A stretch of 64,000 nucleotides of DNA from the NCBI RefSeq assembly GCF_014303735.1, contig NZ_CP060296.1, positions 4,547,501 to 4,611,500 of the forward strand, written 5' to 3'. Shown piece after piece: positions 36,507-47,557 of the stretch. The position numbers and the translations under genes were made by a program. How positions within the stretch are numbered: position 1 is the stretch's first letter; each line of letters opens with the position of its first letter. Origin of the DNA: Variovorax sp. PAMC28562 (GTDB lineage: Bacteria > Pseudomonadota > Gammaproteobacteria > Burkholderiales > Burkholderiaceae_C). The notes beneath the pieces were generated by a model. It was not told the DNA's origin. It saw only the letters and a list, made by a program, of their open reading frames with translations, and did not search any database.

Positions 36507-37691
36507 TCATCCCGCAAAAAGCCAAGGCTGATCAAGCAAACGCGCGCCCAGAGTGCGCATCGCCATGTCACGACCAAGCCGCACCGGCCCGACCGCATGA
36601 AAGATGTCGCCGTTGCGCCGCGCCCTTGCTTGCACCCGTGCGTTGCGCTGCCAGCGTGCCTCGGCGTAGCGGCGGAAGGCGGTCGGCACGTCTCGCGCGC
36701 CGCCGTCGCGCAGCGCATCGGCCAGCGCCATCGCATCTTCGATGGCCATGCCGGCGCCTTGCGCAAGGTAAGGCAGCATCGGATGCGCGGCATCGCCGAG
36801 CAAGGCGATGCGGCCGTCCGCCATGTCGCCAGCCGAAGTCAGCGGGGCACGATCGAACAAGGTCCACGCGCGCCACGAGGGCATGGCTTCGAGCAGCGCC
36901 TGCAATGCTGCGCCCGTGTTGCCGGTGGCTTGCTTCAGGGCGTCGAGGCTGCTGGCCTGATCCCAGTCGCGCGCGTCGCCTGCGGGTGCCGACTCTGCGA
37001 CGACGATCACGTTGAGCGCAGCACCTCCGCGCACCGGATACGCCACCGCATGCAGCCGCGGCCCGAGCCAGACATCCACGCGATCGACGTTGCGCAGCGC
37101 AGCCGGCAGCGACGACATCTCGACCAGCGCGCGCCAGGCCGTGTGACCAGTGGCGCGCGGCGGCACGTCGTTGGGCACGACCTGCATGCGCACGACGCTC
37201 CACAAACCGTCGGCGCCGATGAGCGCATCGCCTTCCCAGGCGCGCGCGTCGTCGGTCGCCACGCAAACGATGTCGTCGCCCGTTGCGATCTCGGTGATGC
37301 GCGCACCGCCGTTGAGAGCGTCGCTCGCATCACGCGTGCGTACCGCATCCACCAGCATCGAGTGCAGATCTGCCCGGTGCACGCAAAGGTAAGGCGCTCC
37401 GTAGCGCTCCTGCATCGTCTCGCCGAGCGGCAATTTCGCGATGGCGGCATGGCTGCCTGCGCTGCGCACCACGAGCGTCGTCGGGCGTGCAGCCATGGCC
37501 GCCAGGGGCACGCCAAGGCCGAGCGCCTGGAGCCGTCGTGTGGTGTTCGGGCCGAGCTGCACGCCTGCACCGACTTCGTGGAAGGCATCGGCCTGTTCGA
37601 GCACCTCGATGCGGTGGCCTCGACGCGACAGCGCCAGCGCGCTGGCCAGTCCGCCGATGCCGCCGCCCGCGACGAGGATGCGCGCGGGCAT
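36507..37691 (-). CDS. FAD-dependent monooxygenase (aromatic hydroxylase type)
   Basis: This 394-residue enzyme is a group A flavoprotein monooxygenase of the PHBH/salicylate hydroxylase-like class. It has the FAD-binding start ILVAGGGIGGLASALALSRRG (first part), the ALIGADGLWSVVR (DG) motif and RIALLGDAAHPMLPYLAQGAG with IEDA. The substrate is likely an aromatic acid but cannot be specified. The ATG at 37691 is 5 nt after the stop of the small Cys-rich gene, so it appears to be the last gene of the feo operon. Confidence 0.87.
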   Translation of the reverse strand: MPARILVAGGGIGGLASALALSRRGHRIEVLEQADAFHEVGAGVQLGPNTTRRLQALGLGVPLAAMAARPTTLVVRSAGSHAAIAKLPLGETMQERYGAPYLCVHRADLHSMLVDAVRTRDASDALNGGARITEIATGDDIVCVATDDARAWEGDALIGADGLWSVVRMQVVPNDVPPRATGHTAWRALVEMSSLPAALRNVDRVDVWLGPRLHAVAYPVRGGAALNVIVVAESAPAGDARDWDQASSLDALKQATGNTGAALQALLEAMPSWRAWTLFDRAPLTSAGDMADGRIALLGDAAHPMLPYLAQGAGMAIEDAMALADALRDGGARDVPTAFRRYAEARWQRNARVQARARRNGDIFHAVGPVRLGRDMAMRTLGARLLDQPWLFAG

Positions 37692-37696
37692 CGACC

Positions 37697-37948
37697 TCAG
37701 TGCGTTGTGAGCGGCTTGGCGTCGGCCTTGCCGCAAGCACCACAGGTGTCGCAGGCGCCGCAGCCGGAGCTCTTCGCGAGCGATGCCGCGAGCTGGTCGG
37801 CACGCGCCTGATTGACCAGCCCCGCTCGGTGCGTGCCGCTGGCCAGCTTCTGCGCCGCGCTGCGGCGCCAGCCGGCAGGCATCCAGCGCCACGTCGCATA
37901 CAACGCGGCAAAAGCGACGATCAATGCGACGACGATGTTCTGGGTCAT
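37697..37948 (-). CDS. Small Cys-rich membrane protein next to FeoB
   Basis: The 83-residue protein has one N-terminal hydrophobic helix (IVVALIVAFAALYATWRW), a basic middle, and a C-terminal cysteine cluster SGCGACDTCGACGK. It resembles FeoB-associated Cys-rich proteins (FeoP-like), which may bind iron or help FeoB, although this role is not proven. It starts 15 nt after the feoB stop and is followed closely by the monooxygenase. Confidence 0.8.
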   Translation of the reverse strand: MTQNIVVALIVAFAALYATWRWMPAGWRRSAAQKLASGTHRAGLVNQARADQLAASLAKSSGCGACDTCGACGKADAKPLTTH

Positions 37949-37963
37949 ATCAACTCCGACTGT

Positions 37964-39868
37964 TCAGCCCCAACCAAGGGCCACCGCGATGCGGTATGTG
38001 ATGAAGCATGCGCCATACGCCAGCGCGAACAGATAGCCCGCCATGATCCAGACGTATTTCCAGCTGGCCGTCTCGCGCTTGACGGCGGCCAGCGTCGAGA
38101 TGCATTGCGGCGCAAAGACATACCAGACCAGCAACGACAACGCCGTCGCCAGCGACCAGGTGTGCGCGATCAACGGCTGCAGCTGGCTCGCAACTTCTTC
38201 GCCGGTCGCCGAGAGCGCATACACCGTGCCGAGCGCACCGACAGCCACCTCACGCGCCGCCATGCCCGGCACCAGCGCGATCGAGATTTGCCAGTTGAAA
38301 CCGATCGGCGCGAAGATGTGCTCGAGCCCGCCGCCGATCATGCCGGCCAGGCTGTACTGAATAGCGGGCCCGGTCGCACCATCGGGCGGCGACGGAAAGG
38401 TCGACAGAAACCACAGCAGGATGGTCAGCGTGAGGATGATCGTGCCGACGCGTTGCAAGAAGATCCATGCGCGCTCGTACAAACCCAGCGCCAGATTGCG
38501 GATGCTCGGCCACCGATAGGCCGGAAGCTCCATCAGCAAAGGCGAGTGCGACTGGCTTCCTCCGCTCTCCCTGAAGCGCTTCATGACCCACGCCACCGCC
38601 ATCGCCGACACGATGCCGAAGACATACAGCGCGAACAACACCACGCCCTGCAGGTTGAACACGCCGGCAACGCTGCGCTCCGGAATGAACGCCGCGATGA
38701 GCAATGCATACACCGGCAGCCGCGCCGAGCAGGTCATGAGCGGCGCGATCATGATGGTTGTCAAGCGGTCGCGCCAGTTGCTGATGGTGCGCGTCGCCAT
38801 CACGCCCGGAATAGCGCAGGCGAAGCTCGACAGCAACGGAATGAACGAGCGCCCCGACAGGCCGACGGTGCCCATCACGCGGTCGAGCAGGAAGGCTGCG
38901 CGCGGCAGGTAGCCGGAGTCTTCGAGGGCGAGGATGAACAGGAAAAGGATCAGGATCTGCGGCAGGAAGACGATGACGCTGCCAGCCCCGGCAATCACGC
39001 CATCGGCCAGCAGACTTTGCAGATGGCCCGCGGCCATGTGCGTCTTGACGAAGGTCCCGGTCGCTTCGGTGACCGCCTTGATAGCGTCCATCGGCACGTT
39101 GGCCCAGCTGAACACGGCCTGGAACATCAGGAACAGCGTGACCGCCAGCACCAACATGCCCCACAGCGGGTGCAGCACCACCCGGTCGATGCGGTCGCTG
39201 GTCGCCAGGCTGTCCATCGGCTCGCGCACCGCCAGGCCGAGGATGCGGCGCACTTCACGCTGGGTTGCCAGCACATCGTCCAGCGCAGGTGCTTGCCAAG
39301 GCACCGGCGCGGCCGCCGCCACGGGCGTGTCGAGCGCGGCCAGCAATGCCTGGGCACCGTCGTTTTGCACGCCGATCGTTTCGATCACGGGCACGCCCAG
39401 TTCGCGCGACAGCACAGCTACATCGACCGTGATGCCCTGCTTCTTCGCCATGTCGGCCATGTTCAGCGCCACGACCATAGGCAAGCCGAGCTTTTTGGCC
39501 TCGAGCACCAGCCGCAGGTTGAGCCGCAGATTGGTCGCGTCGGTCACGCACACCAGCAGGTCGGGCAAGGCCTCCTTGCTGCGGCCGGTGACGACGTCGC
39601 GCGTCACGGCTTCGTCGGCACTCAGCGCATTCAGGCTGTAGGCGCCCGGCAGGTCAAGCACGAAGATGCGGCGGCCGGCGGCAGTGCGCAGCGTGCCTTC
39701 CTTGCGCTCGACCGTCACGCCCGCATAGTTGGCGACCTTCTGGCGACTGCCCGTCAACAGGTTGAAGAGCGCGGTCTTGCCGCAGTTCGGGTTGCCTAGC
39801 AAGGCGATGCGACCCGGCTGGCCTTTGGGCGCGAAGCCGCCGGGTCCGCTGATGACGGCGTCAACCAT
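37964..39868 (-). CDS. feoB: Ferrous iron transporter FeoB
   Basis: FeoB is the inner-membrane Fe(II) permease. The N-terminal G domain shows GNPNCGKT at 25-32, switch I with the conserved AGVTVERKEG, G3 DLPGAY and G4 NMAD; the membrane part has paired GATE-type segments such as LSSFACAIPGVMATR. The 634-residue length is the shorter form common in betaproteobacteria. The ATG overlaps the feoA stop by 8 nt. Confidence 0.95.
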   Translation of the reverse strand: MVDAVISGPGGFAPKGQPGRIALLGNPNCGKTALFNLLTGSRQKVANYAGVTVERKEGTLRTAAGRRIFVLDLPGAYSLNALSADEAVTRDVVTGRSKEALPDLLVCVTDATNLRLNLRLVLEAKKLGLPMVVALNMADMAKKQGITVDVAVLSRELGVPVIETIGVQNDGAQALLAALDTPVAAAAPVPWQAPALDDVLATQREVRRILGLAVREPMDSLATSDRIDRVVLHPLWGMLVLAVTLFLMFQAVFSWANVPMDAIKAVTEATGTFVKTHMAAGHLQSLLADGVIAGAGSVIVFLPQILILFLFILALEDSGYLPRAAFLLDRVMGTVGLSGRSFIPLLSSFACAIPGVMATRTISNWRDRLTTIMIAPLMTCSARLPVYALLIAAFIPERSVAGVFNLQGVVLFALYVFGIVSAMAVAWVMKRFRESGGSQSHSPLLMELPAYRWPSIRNLALGLYERAWIFLQRVGTIILTLTILLWFLSTFPSPPDGATGPAIQYSLAGMIGGGLEHIFAPIGFNWQISIALVPGMAAREVAVGALGTVYALSATGEEVASQLQPLIAHTWSLATALSLLVWYVFAPQCISTLAAVKRETASWKYVWIMAGYLFALAYGACFITYRIAVALGWG

Positions 39869-40184
39869 GGTGCTCGGCGCCCGGCGTCACGCGAATGAAG
39901 GCGGCCTCGTAGCGGCGCAGTGCGAAGGTCGTGTGGCCCAGGCGCACTGCAAGTGGCTCACGCCCGGGCGCGCCACTGGCCACGATGCGAACCGACTCTC
40001 CCGGCACGAAGCCGATTTCGGTCAGTCGCAGCACCAGCTCCCGGTCTTCCGCACCCGTCGGGCGCAGCAGGTCCAGCACGGTCGCCCATTGATGGCTAGG
40101 AAGCTTGTCGAGGCTGAGCGCGCTCGACGGCAAAGCGGCCGCCGATGCCGCAGCAATCGTTGTTGTCGTCACCCGGATATCCAC
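39861..40184 (-). CDS. feoA: Ferrous iron transport protein A
   Basis: FeoA is a small cytosolic SH3-like protein needed for FeoB activity. The 107-residue frame holds the FeoA domain from about residue 28 (LLRPTGAEDRELVLRLTEIGFVPGE, first part) to VRLGHTTFALRRYEAAFIRV. The start codon is a GTG at 40184 with no good ribosome site, so the N-terminus is uncertain. A Fur-like palindrome lies 9 nt upstream. Confidence 0.9.
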   Translation of the reverse strand: MDIRVTTTTIAAASAAALPSSALSLDKLPSHQWATVLDLLRPTGAEDRELVLRLTEIGFVPGESVRIVASGAPGREPLAVRLGHTTFALRRYEAAFIRVTPGAEHHG

Positions 40185-40193
40185 AGATCAAAA

Positions 40194-40208
40194 CGAGAAT
40201 TATTCTCG
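40194..40208. promoter_or_regulatory. Probable Fur box of the feo operon
   Basis: CGAGAAT-T-ATTCTCG is a perfect 7-1-7 inverted repeat, close to the Fur consensus TGATAAT-N-ATTATCA. It lies 9 nt before the feoA GTG, where bound Fur with Fe(II) would block transcription or its start. An iron-transport operon with this palindrome fits Fur repression. Confidence 0.75.
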
Positions 40209-40295
40209 AAAACTCGATCAACGTGGAGAGAACGGTTATCGATACAGTAAATCTGGAGGTGAAATGCGCGTTTTAAGGCCTCCGTCAGGCCCCGG

Positions 40296-43166
<2,871 letters not shown>

Positions 43167-43202
43167 GAAAGAACTCCTTGGTTCGGTCGTTGTACCTTGT
43201 GT

Positions 43203-43231
43203 TCTTTAAAGATAGCAGGCTTCGAAGTCAA
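43203..43231 (-). promoter_or_regulatory. Candidate promoter of acnA
   Basis: Minus-strand TTGACT (43231-43226) is 17 bp from TAAAGA (43208-43203). The -35 fits well, the -10 poorly. It would give a short leader before the AAGGAG site. Confidence 0.35.
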
Positions 43232-43270
43232 CGGTTGTAGTCGGGGCACCCATCAGCTCCGCCCAGACGC

Positions 43271-45391
43271 TCAAAGGCCCGACTGCTGAATCAGCACCGA
43301 CAGCGCACTGTCGATCCAGCCTTTCGCCAGGCTTTCATGCGTGCCGTCGAAATGCACGCGCACTTCATGCACGGCCTCAACCGGTGCAGCGCCCTCGCCT
43401 TCGACAAGCACCCGAAACCACGCCTCCGCCGGCTTCAAGTCCTTCTTCGGCGAGGTCGGGTTCAAGGTGATCGGTCCGCCGTGGTCTTGTGCAAGCAGCA
43501 GGTGCGGCAATCGGTTGACGGGGCTGTTGTCGATGGCGGTCACCGTGCCATCGAGCTTCTGCGTCCGGCCTTTGACGATGACGACCGCCTTTGCGCCCGC
43601 CGACAAGCGCTGCCGATCGCGCTCCGACACCAGCGCTTCGACGCGCCAGCGGCGCCCGTCGACCACCATGGCGATCAGCTGCGTCGGGCCGACCCACGTG
43701 CCCGCGCGGAGATCAGGGTCGACATCGCGCACATCGCCGTCACGCGTGGCCACGATGCGCAGGCGCAGCAGTTCGGCCTCGCGCGCACGGCGCTCCGCGT
43801 CATAGCGTGACGCGAGCTGTTCGGCCACGGCCAGTCGCGCAGCGCCGTCTTCGACCATGCCGAGCGCACCGCGTGCCGAGCGCGCATAGGCGGCAGACAA
43901 CGCAACCGCCTTGTCGCGTTCTTCTCCCTGACTCGGCGCGTCGAGTTCGACCAGCACGCCATCGGGGCGGATCGCTGCGCCATTGCGAATGGTGATGTTC
44001 TCCAGCCGTGCGGCGTAGGGCGAATACACCGGCTGCTCCGACGCCGCCTTCAACACACCAGGTGCCGAGATGCCGGAAAACAAAGGCAGGAAAAGCACGA
44101 GCGCGAAGGCCACGCTCAGCAGTGCACACACCACCGAGCGTCGCCGTGGAATCTCGGCCCGCCTCTGCCACCACACGCGCAACTCCGCGCAGATCGGCCG
44201 GCCCAGAAACACCGAGATTTCCACCACGAACAGCAAAATGCCCAGCGCCTTGAAGAAGGCGTGATAGACCACCACCGCGATGCCGATGAACAGTACCAAC
44301 CTGTAGATCCAGGTAGCGAATGCGAACGACACCAGGAAGCGCCGGAACGATGGCGTAAGCACCTCGCTCGAAGGCTCCTGCAAATCGGGAATCCAACGGC
44401 GCAACACGCGCCGAGCCTGCTTGCCGGCGCGCTCGTGCAACCCCGGGAAATCCAGCGCGTCCGTCAGCATGTAGTAGCCGTCGAAGCGCATGAAAGGGCT
44501 GGCGTTGACCAGCAGCGTCAGCACCCATGCGGTGGTCGCCAAAAAGAACAGCGCGTTGCGGAAGTTGCCGTCGGGCATGAACGCCCACAAAAAAGTGGAC
44601 CACGCGGCGAGCACAAGCTCGGCTGCGATGCCGGCGGATGCGATGGCAAAGCGATGACGCGATCGTTCCAGCTTCCAGCTCTCGCCGGTGTCGGTGTACG
44701 GCATCGGCCACATCACCAGCAGCGCCACGCCCATGTGCCCCACCCGCACACCGTGGCGTGTCGAAACGATGGCGTGCCCCAGTTCGTGCAACAGCTTCGA
44801 GAACACCAGCGCGGAAGCAAAACCGACCACGCCATCCCAGCTCAATGCGCCGCGCAGGTTCGCTTCGACCACGTCGAGCTGGCGCGCCGCAAGCACGATG
44901 CCGGTGAGCGCCGCGAGCCCGGTGATGCCGACGAACCAGCCGCTGAACAACCAGCGCACCCACGGCATCGCCACTGCGAGCCAATGCGCTGGCCGCACCA
45001 GCGGAATCCGGATGAAAAGATAGTTGTTGAGCAACCAGCGCCACAGCGGCGTCGCCGGCTTCTGGCGTGCAGTTCGTAGCAATTGATGCTGCATCAGGAA
45101 ACGGATGAACTGATCGACATCGTCCGCCACCGGCGCCAAGGCTGTCGAAGCGTCGATGTCCTGCGCAATGGCTTTTGAAGAAGCCATCTCCCAGCGCTGC
45201 AGGATCTCGAACTCAAGCCAGCCGATGCGAAAGAACAGGTTGCGCACCGGATCGCAGATGTGCCATGCGGGTGAGCCGTCACGATTCGATCCGGCCCCGT
45301 GGATCTGCAACTCTTCGCGCAATGCGGGCCATGGCGCGGGTCGGGTCACCGGGGCCGCGAGCGCAGCGCTCGGCAACTCCGCGCTCAGCAT
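43271..45391 (-). CDS. PqqD-like / M50 site-2 protease / HlyD fusion
   Basis: This 706-residue membrane protein combines three modules. Residues about 43-105 look PqqD-like (winged helix: DPVRNLFFRIGWLEFEIL). The middle is an M50 intramembrane metalloprotease with HELGH at 202-206 and NASPFMRFDGYY at 296-307 (Asp304), the third zinc-ligand region. After several helices, residues about 470-706 form a HlyD-type adaptor (TRDGDVRDVDPDLRAGTWVG). The ATG at 45391 overlaps the preceding stop. The long upstream frame is a shadow of the HlyD gene. It is the last gene of the secretion operon. Confidence 0.88.
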   Translation of the reverse strand: MLSAELPSAALAAPVTRPAPWPALREELQIHGAGSNRDGSPAWHICDPVRNLFFRIGWLEFEILQRWEMASSKAIAQDIDASTALAPVADDVDQFIRFLMQHQLLRTARQKPATPLWRWLLNNYLFIRIPLVRPAHWLAVAMPWVRWLFSGWFVGITGLAALTGIVLAARQLDVVEANLRGALSWDGVVGFASALVFSKLLHELGHAIVSTRHGVRVGHMGVALLVMWPMPYTDTGESWKLERSRHRFAIASAGIAAELVLAAWSTFLWAFMPDGNFRNALFFLATTAWVLTLLVNASPFMRFDGYYMLTDALDFPGLHERAGKQARRVLRRWIPDLQEPSSEVLTPSFRRFLVSFAFATWIYRLVLFIGIAVVVYHAFFKALGILLFVVEISVFLGRPICAELRVWWQRRAEIPRRRSVVCALLSVAFALVLFLPLFSGISAPGVLKAASEQPVYSPYAARLENITIRNGAAIRPDGVLVELDAPSQGEERDKAVALSAAYARSARGALGMVEDGAARLAVAEQLASRYDAERRAREAELLRLRIVATRDGDVRDVDPDLRAGTWVGPTQLIAMVVDGRRWRVEALVSERDRQRLSAGAKAVVIVKGRTQKLDGTVTAIDNSPVNRLPHLLLAQDHGGPITLNPTSPKKDLKPAEAWFRVLVEGEGAAPVEAVHEVRVHFDGTHESLAKGWIDSALSVLIQQSGL

Positions 45392-46737
45392 CCGCACCAC
45401 TCTCGCACCGCCGCAAAAGGCCGGCGGAACATCAGGTATCCCAGCACCGTCCAGTCGCCTGAAATGCGCGCCGTGCCCCGCAGGCCGATGCGAGCCTGCG
45501 CCGATGTGCCTTCGACCGTGCCGCGCAGCAGATAACTCGCCACCCCGTTGGGCGCCTCGATCACCTGGTAGCCCGCGTAGTCGAGCCGCGCTTCGACCGG
45601 ATCGAGCGGCGCCACGCGCATGAAGAGCGTCATGGCCGCGCCGGGCTTCAGGTTGACGGCTTCGTTCACCGGCGCCCAGGCCTGCAGGCCCAGCACGGTT
45701 GGGTCGGCGAGCAAGCCGACGCGCTCGCCGGTTTGCACCGGACGGCCGGCCCAGTCGTTCGGGTCGGAATACACGAACACGCCGGCGCTCGGCGCCTTGA
45801 TGAGCAACTGGCCCATCTCGCGCTGCAGCGCATCGACATCGACCTGGCGCTCGCGCAGCTTGCCTTCGGCGATGTTGAGCTCGGCCTTGGCCGCCTGCGT
45901 CTCGATGGCACGCTGCGACGCCTGCAGCAGGTCGACCCGCGCTGAAGCCAGCGCCGCCTGCGCCACCGCCTGTCGGTTGTAGAGCGTGCTGTCGTCGAGT
46001 TCGGCCAGCACCGCGCCGGCTTCGACCGGCGTGTTGGGCTTCACGACCATGCGCTTGATGACGCCCTCTCGCGGCGACGAAATCACCTGGCTGTGGTTGG
46101 ACACGACCTCTGCTGGCACCAGCGCGTATTCGCGGACCGGCACCAGCAATGCCAGCGGCAAGGCGATCAGCGCCCAGCGAAATGCGCGTCGCGCCCACAA
46201 GCCCGACCACAGGGTGCCGACCGATCGGCGCCGCTCGGTCAGCGCCCACCATGCGTGGCCGTACATCGCTGCGGCCTGCAGCAAAAGAAACTCGGGCGCA
46301 CCGGCATCGAACTCGGCTGGCCAAGGTGTCTCGCGCCCCAGGAAAAGCGCGGCACGTGCCCGGCCATCGGGCCCGGCGAGCGACATCACCCAGACGTGGT
46401 CGGGCATCCAATCGGCCCACTGCGCGGCCAGTGCAGACGGCAGCATCGCCGGCGACAACGCAAGAACACGCGCGCTGGCCGGCAAGCCATCGAGTTGCTT
46501 TCGAACATGGTTGGCCACGTCTGCGAGCCACAGCGCATAGGGCGAATTGGCGTCGATATCGGCCAGGCCCGAATGCGCTGCCAGCCGCGTGCGCCGGGCG
46601 CCGAAAAATCCGACCAGCGCCGCTTGCCGGTAGCTTGCCAGTGCATGGGTCTCGTTGCAGAAAATGAAGGCGAGGTCGGCCGCGCTGGGAGCCGCGTGCA
46701 CCTTCGCTGCCAGGGCGTGAAACGCAAGGTCTGTCAC
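45385..46737 (-). CDS. HlyD-family adaptor with extra N-terminal domain
   Basis: The 450-residue protein has an N-terminal soluble region of about 170 residues, possibly GAF-like, one membrane helix (about 185-205, FRWALIALPLALLVPV) and a periplasmic HlyD domain with ISSPREGVIKRMVVKPNTPVEAG, a coiled coil and a beta-barrel. It would link an inner-membrane partner to TolC. The start is a GTG after a GGAGA site. It follows the periplasmic adaptor gene by 34 nt and overlaps the M50 gene. Confidence 0.85.
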   Translation of the reverse strand: MTDLAFHALAAKVHAAPSAADLAFIFCNETHALASYRQAALVGFFGARRTRLAAHSGLADIDANSPYALWLADVANHVRKQLDGLPASARVLALSPAMLPSALAAQWADWMPDHVWVMSLAGPDGRARAALFLGRETPWPAEFDAGAPEFLLLQAAAMYGHAWWALTERRRSVGTLWSGLWARRAFRWALIALPLALLVPVREYALVPAEVVSNHSQVISSPREGVIKRMVVKPNTPVEAGAVLAELDDSTLYNRQAVAQAALASARVDLLQASQRAIETQAAKAELNIAEGKLRERQVDVDALQREMGQLLIKAPSAGVFVYSDPNDWAGRPVQTGERVGLLADPTVLGLQAWAPVNEAVNLKPGAAMTLFMRVAPLDPVEARLDYAGYQVIEAPNGVASYLLRGTVEGTSAQARIGLRGTARISGDWTVLGYLMFRRPFAAVREWCGC

Positions 46738-46771
46738 GAACTATCTCCGGGAGGGCAGCCCGCGCACGCCC

Positions 46772-47557
46772 TCACAAGGCCGACGGCGCGCGCACTTGCC
46801 CGCTCATGCCGGGCAGCACCACACCGGTGGTGCTGGCAAGTTCGGTCTCGATCTCGACGGTCTGGCTCACCGCATCGACGCGGGCGGCGATGCGCGTGAC
46901 CTTCAAGGCGACGACACCACCGGTTTCGTCGACCTTGCCGTCGAGCTTTTCGCCCGTCTTCAACCACGCGAGCCATTGCGAGGGCACGTTCATGCGCGCC
47001 TTGAGCGGGCCACTGCCCACGAGCTCGATCACGGGTGCACCCGGGTTCACGCCCTGCCCCACCTTGACGTGCACGCGCGCGACCTTGCCCGCGAACGGCG
47101 CGACGATGGCGCACTGCGCCACTTGTGCATCGAAGATCTGGACCTGGCTTTGCGCTTTGTTCACGTTGGCCGCGGCGAGCTCGACTTCGACCTCGGCGGC
47201 CGACTGCAGGCCCTGCAGCTTCTGCTTGGCCTCGTACTGCACGCGGGCTGCCTCGTGCTCCGCCCGTGCAGCACCACGGCGCGCCTGAACTTCGGCGCAG
47301 TCAAACGACGCCACGACCTGACCGGCGCGCACGCTGTCGCCCAGACCGACCGGCACCTTCGCGATGCGGCCAGCGACCGAGGCTGAAAGAATGCTCTCGT
47401 GCGCTGCGACGACTAAAAATCGGACGGGGGCGACGTTGGCCGACGCCGCAGCCGGCTTCGCCTGTGCGAAAGCGCAAGCGCCCAGGCACACCCCACCCAT
47501 CCAGAGCACCAGCGCGGCGGCCAGCTTTACCGGCCTTGCCGAACGACACACCGTCAT
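46772..47557 (-). CDS. Periplasmic HlyD/RND-type adaptor
   Basis: This 261-residue protein begins with a signal peptide (LAAALVLWMGGVCLGACAFAQA) and has a barrel-sandwich hybrid with an early ESILSASVAGRIAKVPVGLGDSVRAGQVVASFDC (split by a hairpin) and GKVARVHVKVGQGVNPG later. It lacks a membrane anchor after cleavage, so it is a soluble or possibly lipid-modified adaptor (Cys26 lies in a weak lipobox). Its start overlaps the TolC gene stop (ATGA). Confidence 0.83.
   Translation of the reverse strand: MTVCRSARPVKLAAALVLWMGGVCLGACAFAQAKPAAASANVAPVRFLVVAAHESILSASVAGRIAKVPVGLGDSVRAGQVVASFDCAEVQARRGAARAEHEAARVQYEAKQKLQGLQSAAEVEVELAAANVNKAQSQVQIFDAQVAQCAIVAPFAGKVARVHVKVGQGVNPGAPVIELVGSGPLKARMNVPSQWLAWLKTGEKLDGKVDETGGVVALKVTRIAARVDAVSQTVEIETELASTTGVVLPGMSGQVRAPSAL

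Noticed and set aside
37487..39799. 770-codon plus-strand frame antisense to feoB and the monooxygenase
   Set aside because: It overlaps well-supported genes and its translation is Arg/His/Gln-rich noise.
45392..46531. Upstream extension of the M50 protease frame
   Set aside because: It lies wholly inside the HlyD gene in another frame and is compositionally noise; the true start overlaps the HlyD stop.
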